Assembly: GCF_015999545.1 (NCBI RefSeq) | Contig: NZ_CP065546.1 | Coordinates: forward strand, 2,946,001 to 3,010,000 | Origin: Lysinibacillus sp. JNUCC-52 | GTDB lineage: Bacteria; Bacillota; Bacilli; Bacillales_A; Planococcaceae | Direction of reading: 5' to 3' | Length of the DNA stretch: 64,000 nt | In this document: piece by piece, positions 44,057 to 52,232 of the stretch | Layout of the letters: the number at the start of each line of letters is the position of its first letter | Position numbering within the stretch: the stretch's first letter is position 1 | Program-made: the position numbers and the translations under genes | The notes under the pieces: model-generated | The model's input: only the letters and a program-made list of their open reading frames with translations | What the model was told of the DNA's origin: nothing | Database searches by the model: none

Positions 44057-44437
44057 ATGGGTTACAGAAAACTTGGTCGTACAAGTTCTCAACGTAAAGC
44101 GATGTTACGTGACTTAGCTACTGATTTAATCATCAACGAGCGTATCGAAACTACTGAGGCTCGCGCTAAAGAAGTACGTAAAGCTGTTGAAAAAATGATT
44201 ACTTTAGGTAAACGCGGAGATTTACACGCACGCCGTCAAGCTGCTGCATTCATCCGTCGTGAACTAGTAACAACTACTGACGAAGAAGGTAACGAAACAA
44301 CTTCATTTGCACTACAAAAGCTATTTGATGATGTTGCACCACGTTACGCAGAACGTCAAGGTGGTTACACTCGTATTCTTAAAGTAGGTCCTCGTCGTGG
44401 TGACGGTGCACCTGTTGTTGTGATTGAATTAGTTTAA
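44057..44437 (+). CDS. rplQ: 50S ribosomal protein L17
   Basis: Located near the tunnel exit. It has 126 residues, six more than B. subtilis L17 as I recall it; the extra residues lie around '[18 protein letters not shown]'. The N-terminus '[20 protein letters not shown]' is typical. AAAGGAGGGAAACATCC precedes the ATG. Last gene of the S10-spc-alpha cluster. Confidence 0.97.
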   Translation: MGYRKLGRTSSQRKAMLRDLATDLIINERIETTEARAKEVRKAVEKMITLGKRGDLHARRQAAAFIRRELVTTTDEEGNETTSFALQKLFDDVAPRYAERQGGYTRILKVGPRRGDGAPVVVIELV

Positions 44438-44459
44438 TCATAAGAGAAAACAAGTGGTG

Positions 44460-44490
44460 AAGAGGGTGGAACCACCACCCTCTTTCTTTA
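44460..44490 (+). terminator. Terminator after rplQ
   Basis: AAGAGGGTGG at 44460-44469 pairs perfectly with CCACCCTCTT at 44475-44484, loop AACCA, then TCTTTA. Confidence 0.85.
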
Positions 44491-44517
44491 TAAAACGATT
44501 TATACGACAAATAATTA

Positions 44518-44666
44518 AGCTGAGCGTTATGATGAGCGGACACTTATGTGTGGCGTCTCGTTTAGCTCTCCGCACCTCATTCAAAAGAAGCTAGGGCTTG
44601 AGCACCCGTGTTTCTTGTAAATGTAACGACTAGCGCATTTCTATCGAATGAGGTGCGCGCTTTTTT
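44518..44666 (+). ncRNA. Structured RNA downstream of rplQ, ending in a terminator
   Basis: The 5' stem AGCTGAGCG (44518-44526) pairs with CGTTTAGCT (44559-44567). A long-range helix CGCACCTCATTC (44571-44582) pairs perfectly with GAATGAGGTGCG (44646-44657), enclosing a 63-base inner domain with GCTAG/CTAGC (44590-44594 with 44630-44634) and other pairs. CGC then TTTTTT closes it. Weinberg and colleagues described an 'L17 downstream element' RNA in lactic acid bacteria and Listeria at this position; whether this is that motif cannot be decided by eye. It could also be a leader of ecfA1. Confidence 0.6.
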
Positions 44667-44675
44667 ATTATTAAC

Positions 44676-44702
44676 AGCGCCAATTGATGGTGCTTTTTTT
44701 AA
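44676..44702 (+). terminator. Second terminator upstream of ecfA1
   Basis: AGCGCC at 44676-44681 pairs with GGTGCT at 44689-44694 (one G-U), followed by a run of seven T. The remaining 120 bases before ecfA1 are AT-rich; TTGATT at 44746-44751 with TAAAAA at 44769-44774 is a weak promoter candidate. Confidence 0.65.
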
Positions 44703-44822
44703 TATATAGGAATAAGCGCTTAGGCACTTTTCTTATACCGACATATTGATTGTGGTAGAATTCATACATAAAAAAGTGTAAGTTAGTTAGTATAGCTGAG
44801 CATGTAGAGAGGAGTTCTAGAA

Positions 44823-45668
44823 ATGCCCGAAATTTTATCGTTAAATAATGTGACGTTTTCATATACGCCTGAAAATCCAGAGATGCGAAATGCAGTCGAA
44901 AATGTAAGTTTTACCGTACAGGAAGGTGAATGGATTGCCATAGTTGGTCATAATGGTTCTGGTAAATCAACGATAGCTAAACTGATGAATGGTTTACTAT
45001 TCCCGCAACAGGGAGATGTTCGTATATTACGAGAAGTATTAAATGAAGACAACCTATGGGAATGTCGCTCGCAAATGGGAATGGTTTTTCAAAATCCAGA
45101 TAACCAATTTGTAGGTGCTACTGTACAAGATGATGTTGCCTTTGCTCTTGAAAATAACGGTATACCGTTTGAAGAAATGGTAAAGCGTGTGCATGCATCA
45201 CTAGAACAAGTAAAGATGAGTAATTTTTTGGATCATGAGCCACATCATTTATCAGGTGGACAGAAACAACGTGTCGCTATTGCAGGGGCATTAGCTTTAA
45301 AGCCAAAGTTGCTCATTTTAGATGAAGCAACGTCTATGTTAGATCCACAAGGCCGTATAGAAGTTTTACAAACTGTACAAACGTTACGTGCGGAAACAGG
45401 GCTAACGGTTTTATCGATTACACACGATTTAGAAGAAGCCATGTTGGCAGATCGTATACTTTTCATGAATGATGGCAAGAAGTTTGCAGAAGGTCCTCCT
45501 GCTGAAATTTTTTCGCTAGGGGACAAGTTAACGGAGTTAGGGCTTGATCTACCATTTGCCATGAAGTTATCAAAGTTATTGCAAAAGGAAGGTGTTCCGT
45601 TAATGGGGCAACATATGACAGAAGAAGAGTTGGTGAATGATTTATGGACATCAAACTTCAACAAGTAA
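44823..45668 (+). CDS. ecfA1: Energy-coupling factor transporter ATPase EcfA1
   Basis: One of two ATPases of the ECF transporter module that powers vitamin and metal uptake with interchangeable S-components. It has 281 residues. Walker A is 'IVGHNGSGKSTIAKLMNGLL', the Q loop 'MGMVFQNPDNQFVGATVQDD', the signature 'LSGGQKQRVAIAGALAL' and Walker B 'LLILDEATSMLDP'. GAGGAGTTCTAGAA precedes the ATG. It overlaps ecfA2 by 25 bases. No S-component gene lies nearby, which fits the group II (shared) module. Confidence 0.95.
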   Translation: MPEILSLNNVTFSYTPENPEMRNAVENVSFTVQEGEWIAIVGHNGSGKSTIAKLMNGLLFPQQGDVRILREVLNEDNLWECRSQMGMVFQNPDNQFVGATVQDDVAFALENNGIPFEEMVKRVHASLEQVKMSNFLDHEPHHLSGGQKQRVAIAGALALKPKLLILDEATSMLDPQGRIEVLQTVQTLRAETGLTVLSITHDLEEAMLADRILFMNDGKKFAEGPPAEIFSLGDKLTELGLDLPFAMKLSKLLQKEGVPLMGQHMTEEELVNDLWTSNFNK

Positions 45669-46516
45669 GCTATGCATATTCTCAAGGAACACCTTTTGAA
45701 AAACGAGCATTATTCGATGTGGACTTTGAGATTCCATCTCACACATACCAAGCAATTATTGGCCATACGGGCTCTGGGAAGTCGACCATTCTTCAGCATT
45801 TTAATGCACTGTTAAAGCCTACATCTGGCAAGGTGCAAATAGGTGAGCGTACAGTGGAGGCTGGTAAAAAGGCAAAGGATTTAAAAGCGGTTCGCCAACG
45901 TGTAGGTATTGTTTTTCAATTTCCAGAGCATCAACTGTTTGAAGAAACAGTATTAAAGGATATTATGTTCGGTCCTATGAACTTTGGTGTCTCAGAGAAA
46001 GAGGCTGAAGCACGCGCTAGAGAGCTTGTCCGTTTAGTTGGTTTGCCTGAAAATGTGCTCGAAAAATCACCATTTGATTTATCTGGTGGACAAATGCGTC
46101 GTGTCGCTATTGCAGGCGTATTGGCAATGGAGCCAGAGGTGATTGTATTAGATGAACCAACGGCTGGGCTAGACCCTCGGGGACAAAAAGAAATTATGGA
46201 TATGTTTTATGCATTACATCAGGAGCGTAGTTTAACGACGATACTCGTTACGCACAGTATGGAGGATGCAGCCCGTTATGCTGACAATATTGTCATAATG
46301 CATGAAGGGAAAAATGTGTTGAGTGGGACACCGCGTGATATTTTTAAGGATGTTGAGACATTAAAGCAATTTCGTTTAGAACCACCCCGTATTGTACGGT
46401 TCCAGCAAAAGGTTGAAAAGATGATCAATACTCCACTAGCAAAGGTATGTTTAACGGAAGAGGAGCTTGCAATTGAAATGGCTCGATTATTGAGAGAGGA
46501 GCGTGCAGAGTCATGA
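45644..46516 (+). CDS. ecfA2: Energy-coupling factor transporter ATPase EcfA2
   Basis: Second ATPase of the module, 290 residues. Walker A is 'IIGHTGSGKSTILQHFNALL', the Q-loop region 'VGIVFQFPEHQLFEETVLKD', the signature 'LSGGQMRRVAIAGVLAM' and Walker B 'VIVLDEPTAGLDP'. Its start lies within ecfA1 and its stop overlaps the ecfT start, so all three are translationally coupled. Confidence 0.95.
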   Translation: MDIKLQQVSYAYSQGTPFEKRALFDVDFEIPSHTYQAIIGHTGSGKSTILQHFNALLKPTSGKVQIGERTVEAGKKAKDLKAVRQRVGIVFQFPEHQLFEETVLKDIMFGPMNFGVSEKEAEARARELVRLVGLPENVLEKSPFDLSGGQMRRVAIAGVLAMEPEVIVLDEPTAGLDPRGQKEIMDMFYALHQERSLTTILVTHSMEDAARYADNIVIMHEGKNVLSGTPRDIFKDVETLKQFRLEPPRIVRFQQKVEKMINTPLAKVCLTEEELAIEMARLLREERAES

Positions 46517-47310
46517 TGGAGAAGATGATTTTCGGGCGCTTCCTGCCAGGAGATTCTCCTGTCCATAGGCTTGACCCACGATCTAAACTCGTATTCGTTT
46601 TTGCATTTATCATTATTGTATTTTTAGCTAATAATACAATAACCTATGCAATGCTATTAGCATTTACGTTACTCATTGTTTTAGTGTCACGTATCCGCTT
46701 GTACTTTTTAATAAATGGCTTGAAGCCTGTTCTCTTTTTAATGGCGTTTACTTTCTTGCTACATATTTTTATGACAAAGGAAGGCGACCTATTATTTCAT
46801 TGGAAGTTTATCTCCATCTATGAGGGAGGCGTTCGTCAAGGGATTTATATTTCGACTCGTTTCCTTGTTTTAGTGTTTATGACGTCCATTTTAACACTGA
46901 CAACATCCCCGATTTCCATTACAGATGGAATTGAGGTGTTGCTAAATCCATTGAAAAAAATAAAAGTACCTGTCCATGAGCTAGCGCTAATGATGTCCAT
47001 TTCACTGCGCTTTATTCCAACGTTGATGGATGAGACGGATAAGATTATGAAGGCACAAATGGCACGTGGCTCTGATTTATCTTCAGGACCGATAAAAGAC
47101 CGCATTAAAGCGGTTGTGCCATTACTAGTACCGCTCTTTGTAAGTGCCTTTAAACGTGCAGAGGACTTAGCCACTGCGATGGAAGTGCGAGGCTATCGTG
47201 GCGGTGAAGGGCGTACGCGCTATCGTAAGCTAAAGTGGGATATTGGCGATTCGTTTGCTATTGCCTTACTAGTAGCCATGGCTGTTTTATTATTTTTCTA
47301 TAGAAGTTAA
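46513..47310 (+). CDS. ecfT: Energy-coupling factor transporter transmembrane subunit EcfT
   Basis: Membrane scaffold that links the ATPases to the substrate-binding S-component. It has 265 residues from ATG 46513; the next codon is also ATG and could be the start. Several transmembrane helices are followed by the two coupling-helix motifs ending in ARG/RGY: 'KAQMARGSDLSSGP' and 'TAMEVRGYRGGEGRTRY'. Adjacent to truA, as in B. subtilis ybaF. Confidence 0.95.
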   Translation: MMEKMIFGRFLPGDSPVHRLDPRSKLVFVFAFIIIVFLANNTITYAMLLAFTLLIVLVSRIRLYFLINGLKPVLFLMAFTFLLHIFMTKEGDLLFHWKFISIYEGGVRQGIYISTRFLVLVFMTSILTLTTSPISITDGIEVLLNPLKKIKVPVHELALMMSISLRFIPTLMDETDKIMKAQMARGSDLSSGPIKDRIKAVVPLLVPLFVSAFKRAEDLATAMEVRGYRGGEGRTRYRKLKWDIGDSFAIALLVAMAVLLFFYRS

Positions 47311-47322
47311 AGGAGTAGCTTT

Positions 47323-48063
47323 ATGCGACGATTAAAAGCAATTATTAGTTATGATGGAACGCAGTTTTCTGGTTATCAAGTACAGCCAGGAGAGCGAACT
47401 GTACAAGCAGAGGTTGAGCGTGTACTTGCTATTATGCACAAAGGTCACAATGTAAAAGTTACGGCAAGTGGTCGCACAGATGCAAGAGTGCATGCAACTG
47501 GACAAACACTGCATTTTGATACGCCGCTAGCAATACCAGTAGAAAAGTATATGAAGGCATTGAATGTTCAGCTTCCAAGAGATATCCGTGTATTATCGAT
47601 TGAGGAAGTGGCAGATGATTTTCATGCACGTTATAGTGTAACAGGAAAACGCTATCGCTATATATGGTCGTGTGAGTCTGTACAAAGCCCATTTCGTAGA
47701 CATTACACTGTAGAGACGAATGGTGTGAAGCCAGACGTGAAAGCGATGCAGGATGCTGCCAAAGCTATAATAGGGACACATGATTTCTCATGCTTCTGTG
47801 CGGCGAATACGAGTGTGCAAAATAAAGTGCGAACAGTAAATGCACTTGAATTTGAATGGCATGGTGAAGAGCTGCATATGGTCATTGAAGGTAGTGGCTT
47901 CTTATACAATATGGTGCGTATCATTGCCGGTACTTTGTGGGAAGTCGGCATAGGACGCCGAGAAGTAAAAAATGTGGAGACTGTTGTTGCGTCGATGGAT
48001 CGCGACAAGGCTGGCAAAACAGCGCCACCACAAGGTTTATATCTTGAAAAGGTGTTCTATTAG
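47323..48063 (+). CDS. truA: tRNA pseudouridine(38-40) synthase
   Basis: Modifies U38-U40 in the anticodon arm. It has 246 residues with the catalytic motif 'ASGRTDARVHATGQ' (nucleophilic Asp) and 'SGFLYNMVRIIAGTLWEVG'. AAAGGAGTAGCTTT precedes the ATG. It lies between the ecf module and rplM, the standard Bacillus order. Confidence 0.96.
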   Translation: MRRLKAIISYDGTQFSGYQVQPGERTVQAEVERVLAIMHKGHNVKVTASGRTDARVHATGQTLHFDTPLAIPVEKYMKALNVQLPRDIRVLSIEEVADDFHARYSVTGKRYRYIWSCESVQSPFRRHYTVETNGVKPDVKAMQDAAKAIIGTHDFSCFCAANTSVQNKVRTVNALEFEWHGEELHMVIEGSGFLYNMVRIIAGTLWEVGIGRREVKNVETVVASMDRDKAGKTAPPQGLYLEKVFY

Positions 48064-48203
48064 GGAGATTTGTTTTAGCGAATATTGAATGTTATAGAGG
48101 GGCGGATATTCGCTTTAAATGGAACAAAATACGAGGGGCAAAATGGCAATGTAAATGCCAAACGTTACCCTGTACAACTTCACCAGGTGTTTAATGAAAT
48201 TAC

Positions 48204-48232
48204 TTGACTTTAAAAGCCATTCATTATATGAT
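48204..48232 (+). promoter_or_regulatory. Sigma-A promoter of rplM-rpsI
   Basis: TTGACT at 48204-48209 and TATGAT at 48227-48232 with a 17-base spacer. I see nothing distinct in 48064-48203 between truA and this promoter. Confidence 0.7.
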
Positions 48233-48333
48233 AACAGATGGTATTTTCATTACCACCACAAAATAAGCCCCGAAACTTATAGTGTAGACTAATGAAAAAT
48301 AACGGTAATCGAATCGATTAGGAGGATATATAC
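48233..48333 (+). promoter_or_regulatory. Ribosomal L13 leader
   Basis: Untranslated leader of about 95 bases upstream of rplM. Bacillales have a conserved L13 autoregulatory leader here; the segment around 'AAGCCCCGAAACTTATAG' fits, but the assignment rests mainly on position. Confidence 0.55.
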
Positions 48334-48771
48334 ATGCGTACAACATTCATGGCTAAAGGTCACGAAGTAGACCGTAAATGGTTAGTAGTTGATGCAGAAG
48401 GCCAAACTCTTGGACGTTTAGCTTCTGAAGTAGCTGCAATCTTACGTGGTAAACATAAACCAACATTCACACCAAACGTTGACACAGGTGATCACGTAAT
48501 CATCATCAACGCTGACAAAATCCATTTAACTGGTAACAAATTAGAGGGTAAACTTTACCGTCACCATACTCAATTTGCGGGTGGTTTAAAAACTCGTACT
48601 GCTGGTGAAATGTTAGAAAAGTACCCAACACGTATGATCGAATTAGCTATTAAAGGGATGCTTCCTAAAAACTCTTTAGGTCGTAAAATGTTCGGTAAAC
48701 TTAACGTTTACACTGGAACTGAGCACCCACATGCTGCACAAAAACCAGAAGCTTATGAGCTTCGCGGATAA
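48334..48771 (+). CDS. rplM: 50S ribosomal protein L13
   Basis: Early-assembly large-subunit protein and likely repressor of its own leader. It has 145 residues: '[20 protein letters not shown]', then '[20 protein letters not shown]' and '[19 protein letters not shown]'. TAGGAGGATATATAC precedes the ATG. Confidence 0.97.
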   Translation: MRTTFMAKGHEVDRKWLVVDAEGQTLGRLASEVAAILRGKHKPTFTPNVDTGDHVIIINADKIHLTGNKLEGKLYRHHTQFAGGLKTRTAGEMLEKYPTRMIELAIKGMLPKNSLGRKMFGKLNVYTGTEHPHAAQKPEAYELRG

Positions 48772-48796
48772 TATAAATTAAGAGGAGGATATTACT

Positions 48797-49189
48797 TTGG
48801 CACAAGTTCAATACATCGGCACTGGTCGCCGTAAAAGCTCTGTAGCTCGCGTACGTTTAGTACCAGGTACAGGTAAAATTGTTATCAACAAACGTGAAAT
48901 CGAAGAATACGTACCATTCGCTGCATTACGTGAAGTAATTAAACAACCATTAGTAGCTACTGAAACTACAGGAAGCTATGACATCCACGTAAACGTTAAC
49001 GGTGGTGGATATACTGGTCAAGCTGGAGCTGTACGTCATGGTATCGCTCGTGCTCTACTTCAAGTAGACCCAGATTTCCGTGCTGCACTTAAATCAGCTG
49101 GATTACTTACTCGTGATTCACGCATGAAAGAACGTAAAAAACCAGGTCTACGCGGCGCTCGTCGTGCACCTCAGTTCTCAAAACGTTAA
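48797..49189 (+). CDS. rpsI: 30S ribosomal protein S9
   Basis: Its C-terminal tail touches the P-site tRNA anticodon. It has 130 residues, starting at TTG 48797 ('[20 protein letters not shown]') after GAGGAGGATATTAC. The tail '[16 protein letters not shown]' ends with the expected Lys-Arg. Confidence 0.97.
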   Translation: MAQVQYIGTGRRKSSVARVRLVPGTGKIVINKREIEEYVPFAALREVIKQPLVATETTGSYDIHVNVNGGGYTGQAGAVRHGIARALLQVDPDFRAALKSAGLLTRDSRMKERKKPGLRGARRAPQFSKR

Positions 49190-49211
49190 TCAACCGATTA
49201 TATGCGTTTTC

Positions 49212-49247
49212 AAAACCCTTTCCCACTTTTGTGGGGAGGGTTTTTTT
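49212..49247 (+). terminator. Terminator after rpsI
   Basis: AAAACCCT and CCCAC pair with GTGGG and AGGGTTTT across a TTTT loop, with one small internal loop, followed by TTTT. Confidence 0.85.
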
Positions 49248-49384
49248 GTGTTTTTAATGAAGTTCACTTATTAAAAATATTGAAAATTCTTTGCAGTTTT
49301 TAGTAAAATTTTAAAAAAAGAATATTAGATGCGAAGGGTATTTAGAGATTTAAAATTACATAACAAAGGATGTGTAAGTTTCTT

Positions 49385-49570
49385 ATGGATATGGAAAGGA
49401 AGCAAGACCTTGCTTTCAAGTTTATTCTTGCCTACTTTATTGTTTTCATTATCTTAAAAGAAATATTTACTTTTTCAGTTTTGGTTAATTATTCTGTACC
49501 CATCATTGGATTCCTCATCGCAGCATTTTTACGTTATAAATTGATTGTAAAAAATCGGAATAACTCTTAA
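49385..49570 (+). CDS. Small membrane protein, paralogue A
   Basis: Unknown protein of 61 residues with two predicted transmembrane helices ('FILAYFIVFIILKEIF' and 'VPIIGFLIAAFL') and a basic tail. It shares the pattern FSVL-x-NY with the 55-residue protein 132 bases downstream, and both have an AGGATGTG...TCTTATG upstream sequence. That shared context is why I chose ATG 49385 rather than ATG 49370. No function is known to me; the reading frame is short, so expression is not proven. Confidence 0.6.
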   Translation: MDMERKQDLAFKFILAYFIVFIILKEIFTFSVLVNYSVPIIGFLIAAFLRYKLIVKNRNNS

Positions 49571-49702
49571 GTATTAAAGTCTACGTGTCGTGCCCTTCAG
49601 TGTTTATGATTTACTTAATACCCCCAGACATAAAAATTTTAGAATATCCAAAAAAAGAGCGTGGACTTCAATTAAATAGACATAGGATGTGGAAATAATC
49701 TT

Positions 49703-49870
49703 ATGAAGAAGAAGCGAGACATTACTGTAATATTTATTGTCACTTATTTTGGCGGGATTTCTATTTTAGCTAAACTATTCTCATTTTCGGTTTTGACTAA
49801 TTATGTGCTTTGTTTCATTGGTGCAGTGATTAGCTCAATACTTATCTATTTAAAAAAGGAAAAAACTTAA
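49703..49870 (+). CDS. Small membrane protein, paralogue B
   Basis: Fifty-five residues read directly: it begins 'MKKKRDITVIFIVTYFGGIS', then 'LFSFSVLTNYVLCFIGAVIS', ending 'LKKEKT'. Two transmembrane helices and a basic tail match paralogue A at about the same spacing, and the upstream AGGATGTGG...TCTTATG mirrors that of A. A tandem duplication followed by divergence is likely. Function unknown. Confidence 0.6.
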   Translation: MKKKRDITVIFIVTYFGGISILAKLFSFSVLTNYVLCFIGAVISSILIYLKKEKT

Positions 49871-49892
49871 ATCAATCTATTGTATTGTCGTC

Positions 49893-50186
49893 ATGTGTCA
49901 GCTCGAAGATATAGAGGGCTTTCGTTTAAATGACTACGATTACGGAGATGAGCAATTGCTAACAGGGATTAGCTATCATCCAAATGGCTTGGACAAAATT
50001 ACAATCGAAAGTTTAGATCCAGAATTAAAAGGTATTGAAGAAATTTCGTCTTCTACAAATTTTAGCTTCCACATTAACAATAAAGATTGTTTCTTTATAG
50101 AAGCGAATCGTTTCGTTTTTGAGGGCAAGGTGTTTAAAGATTTAATCGCCCCAGAACATGAGCTGAAATGGGAAGACGAAAGTTGA
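49893..50186 (+). CDS. Orphan ORF, possible fragment
   Basis: Ninety-seven residues, soluble and acidic, containing 'GISYHPNGLDKITIESLDPE' and 'KGIEEISSSTNFSFHINNKD'. I do not recognise a family. No ribosome site precedes the ATG and the frame is open upstream to 49854 without a start codon, so it may be the C-terminal remnant of a larger gene lost next to the small membrane proteins. Confidence 0.4.
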   Translation: MCQLEDIEGFRLNDYDYGDEQLLTGISYHPNGLDKITIESLDPELKGIEEISSSTNFSFHINNKDCFFIEANRFVFEGKVFKDLIAPEHELKWEDES

Positions 50187-50238
50187 TTGACTAGAAAAGG
50201 GACTTGCTACGCACCACATAACATAATTTATACATCCT

Positions 50239-50269
50239 AAACTCTTAAGCAAATGCTTGGGAGTTTTTT
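50239..50269 (+). terminator. Terminator before cwlD
   Basis: AAACTC and AAGCA pair with TGCTT and GAGTTT (internal loop TT/GG), followed by TTTTT. It ends whatever transcript covers the small genes. Confidence 0.7.
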
Positions 50270-50335
50270 TGTTTACTTTCTAGCATAGTTCCATCACTAA
50301 CTTCGTACACTACATATAAAGGGTGGTGGATATGG

Positions 50336-51049
50336 GTGAAGCGCTGGCTTGCACTAGGAGTAATTATGCTGATGAGTATAGTGGTCGTGGCATATGAAAC
50401 GAATGCTTCGGACCGCAACTTCTTCTTACCTGACCCACTTGGTGGCATTAAAATTGTCATTGATGCGGGACACGGTGGTCAGGATGGAGGTGCTTCAAAG
50501 GGCGAAGTAATTGAAAAGGAAATTACGCTTGCAATTGCTCAGCATGTGGAGAAGCAATTAAAGAAGAAAGGCGCAACGGTCGTGATGACACGTACAACTG
50601 ATGGAGATGTTATTGATGAACACGCGTCATCAGAAAAATTTGGCACACTAAGAGAACGGAAAAAGCAAGATATCTTCTTACGGAAAGATATTGTTGCTAA
50701 AGAACAACCAGATATTTTCGTTACAATTCATGCCAATGCAATTCCTGAAACAAAATGGCGTGGAGCGCAGGTGTTTTATCATAAAGACGGACATGCTGAT
50801 GGAGAATTGCTTGCGAAGAGCATTCAGCAATCTATCCGTACGAACTTACAAAATACTGATCGGGAAGCTTTATCGATTAAACAAATCTACTTACTAAAGA
50901 AGGCTGAAGTGCCTGCTGCATTAGTGGAGACTGGATTTATCAGTAATGATGAGGAACGTGCACTATTAGTCGATAAAAAATATCAAGAGAAAATGGCAAC
51001 TGCTATCGTTGAAGGTATTGAAGACTACTTACTGGGGAAAATTGAATAG
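50336..51049 (+). CDS. cwlD: Germination-specific N-acetylmuramoyl-L-alanine amidase
   Basis: Makes muramic-delta-lactam in spore cortex together with PdaA, needed for cortex lysis at germination. It has 237 residues from GTG 50336, six bases after GGGTGGTGG. An N-terminal membrane-anchoring or signal segment is followed by an Amidase_3 domain with zinc ligands in 'VIDAGHGGQDGGASKG' (His), 'EKEITL' (Glu) and 'FVTIHANA' (His), and the catalytic Glu in 'ALVETGFISN'. It heads the conserved cwlD-salA-gerD-kbaA neighbourhood. Confidence 0.93.
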   Translation: MKRWLALGVIMLMSIVVVAYETNASDRNFFLPDPLGGIKIVIDAGHGGQDGGASKGEVIEKEITLAIAQHVEKQLKKKGATVVMTRTTDGDVIDEHASSEKFGTLRERKKQDIFLRKDIVAKEQPDIFVTIHANAIPETKWRGAQVFYHKDGHADGELLAKSIQQSIRTNLQNTDREALSIKQIYLLKKAEVPAALVETGFISNDEERALLVDKKYQEKMATAIVEGIEDYLLGKIE

Positions 51050-51121
51050 AGCAACAGCCACTATGTAAATCAGAGCATTATGATATACTAACATTGACAG
51101 AAAATAAGGGGAGTGTTCGTC

Positions 51122-52177
51122 GTGATAACTGAACAACAAGTACGAGAAAAACTGGGACAACTACAAGATCCGTTTTTACATAAAACCTTAGCAGAAACTG
51201 ACGGTATTACGAACGTATCAATCAAAGAAGAAAAAAACCATGTGAGTGTAAAAATTGCTATTGCTAAAACAAATACACCTGAACAAATGCAACTTCAAAT
51301 GAAAATTGTAGATGTATTAAAAGAAGCGGGCGCTAACACTGTTGGTATTCGTTTTGAAGAGTTATCTGCAGAAAAACTACAAAGCTTCCGCGGAACAGCA
51401 ACAGAAGCAGAAGCTCAAGATATTTTATCTCCATTAAGTACAGTGCAAGTAATTTCAATTGCATCTGGTAAAGGTGGCGTAGGGAAATCTACCGTATCAG
51501 TTAACTTAGCGGTAGCTTTAGCGCGACTTGGCAAAAAAGTAGGCTTAATTGATGCCGATATTTATGGATTCAGTGTGCCTGATATGATGGGTGTTACAGA
51601 TATGCCGAAGGTAGTAGATAATCGTATTTACCCTGTTGATCGTTTTGGTGTAAAAATGATTTCAATGGGATTCTTCGTTGAGAATAACGCACCAATCGTC
51701 TGGCGTGGGCCAATGCTTGGAAAGGTGTTAGATCAATTTTTCCGTGATGTAGAATGGGGCGAATTAGATTACCTTCTATTAGATTTACCACCAGGAACAG
51801 GTGATGTCGCTTTAGATATACATCAAATGTTGCCTTCTTCAAAAGAAATTGTTGTGACAACGCCTCACCCAACAGCAGCATTCGTTGCAGCTCGTGCAGG
51901 GGCAATGGCATTACAAACAGAACATGAGATTTTAGGCGTTATTGAAAATATGGCGTGGTTTGAGTCAAAATCAGGGGAACGCGAATATGTATTTGGCCAA
52001 GGTGGCGGTGCAAAATTGACGGAAGAACTTCGTACAGAGCTACTTGGACAAATTCCACTAGGTCAGCCAGATTGGTCTGATGAGGATTTCGCGCCTTCTG
52101 TATATGCCGAGAACCATTCAACAGGACAAACATATTTAGATATTGCTTCGAAAGTCATTAATAAATTAAATAAATAA
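51122..52177 (+). CDS. salA: Mrp/ApbC-family P-loop ATPase SalA
   Basis: In B. subtilis SalA represses scoC and so stimulates exoprotease production; related proteins carry Fe-S clusters. It has 351 residues from GTG 51122, eight bases after AAGGGGAG. An N-terminal MIP18-like (DUF59) domain is followed by the deviant Walker A 'ASGKGGVGKSTVSVNLAVAL', then 'GLIDADIYGFSVPDMMG' and 'LLLDLPPGTGDVALD'. It lacks the C-terminal CxxC cluster motif of classical Mrp, as in B. subtilis. Confidence 0.9.
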   Translation: MITEQQVREKLGQLQDPFLHKTLAETDGITNVSIKEEKNHVSVKIAIAKTNTPEQMQLQMKIVDVLKEAGANTVGIRFEELSAEKLQSFRGTATEAEAQDILSPLSTVQVISIASGKGGVGKSTVSVNLAVALARLGKKVGLIDADIYGFSVPDMMGVTDMPKVVDNRIYPVDRFGVKMISMGFFVENNAPIVWRGPMLGKVLDQFFRDVEWGELDYLLLDLPPGTGDVALDIHQMLPSSKEIVVTTPHPTAAFVAARAGAMALQTEHEILGVIENMAWFESKSGEREYVFGQGGGAKLTEELRTELLGQIPLGQPDWSDEDFAPSVYAENHSTGQTYLDIASKVINKLNK

Positions 52178-52183
52178 ATAAAC

Positions 52184-52222
52184 AAAAAGGATTTCCTCAA
52201 CTAGTTGAGGAAATCTTTTTTG
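52184..52222. terminator. Bidirectional terminator between salA and gerD
   Basis: AAAAAGGATTTCCTCAA pairs with TTGAGGAAATCTTTTT across CTAG, with one bulged G. A run on the left and T run on the right let it serve the two convergent genes. Confidence 0.85.
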
Positions 52223-52232
52223 TTTTGAAAAG

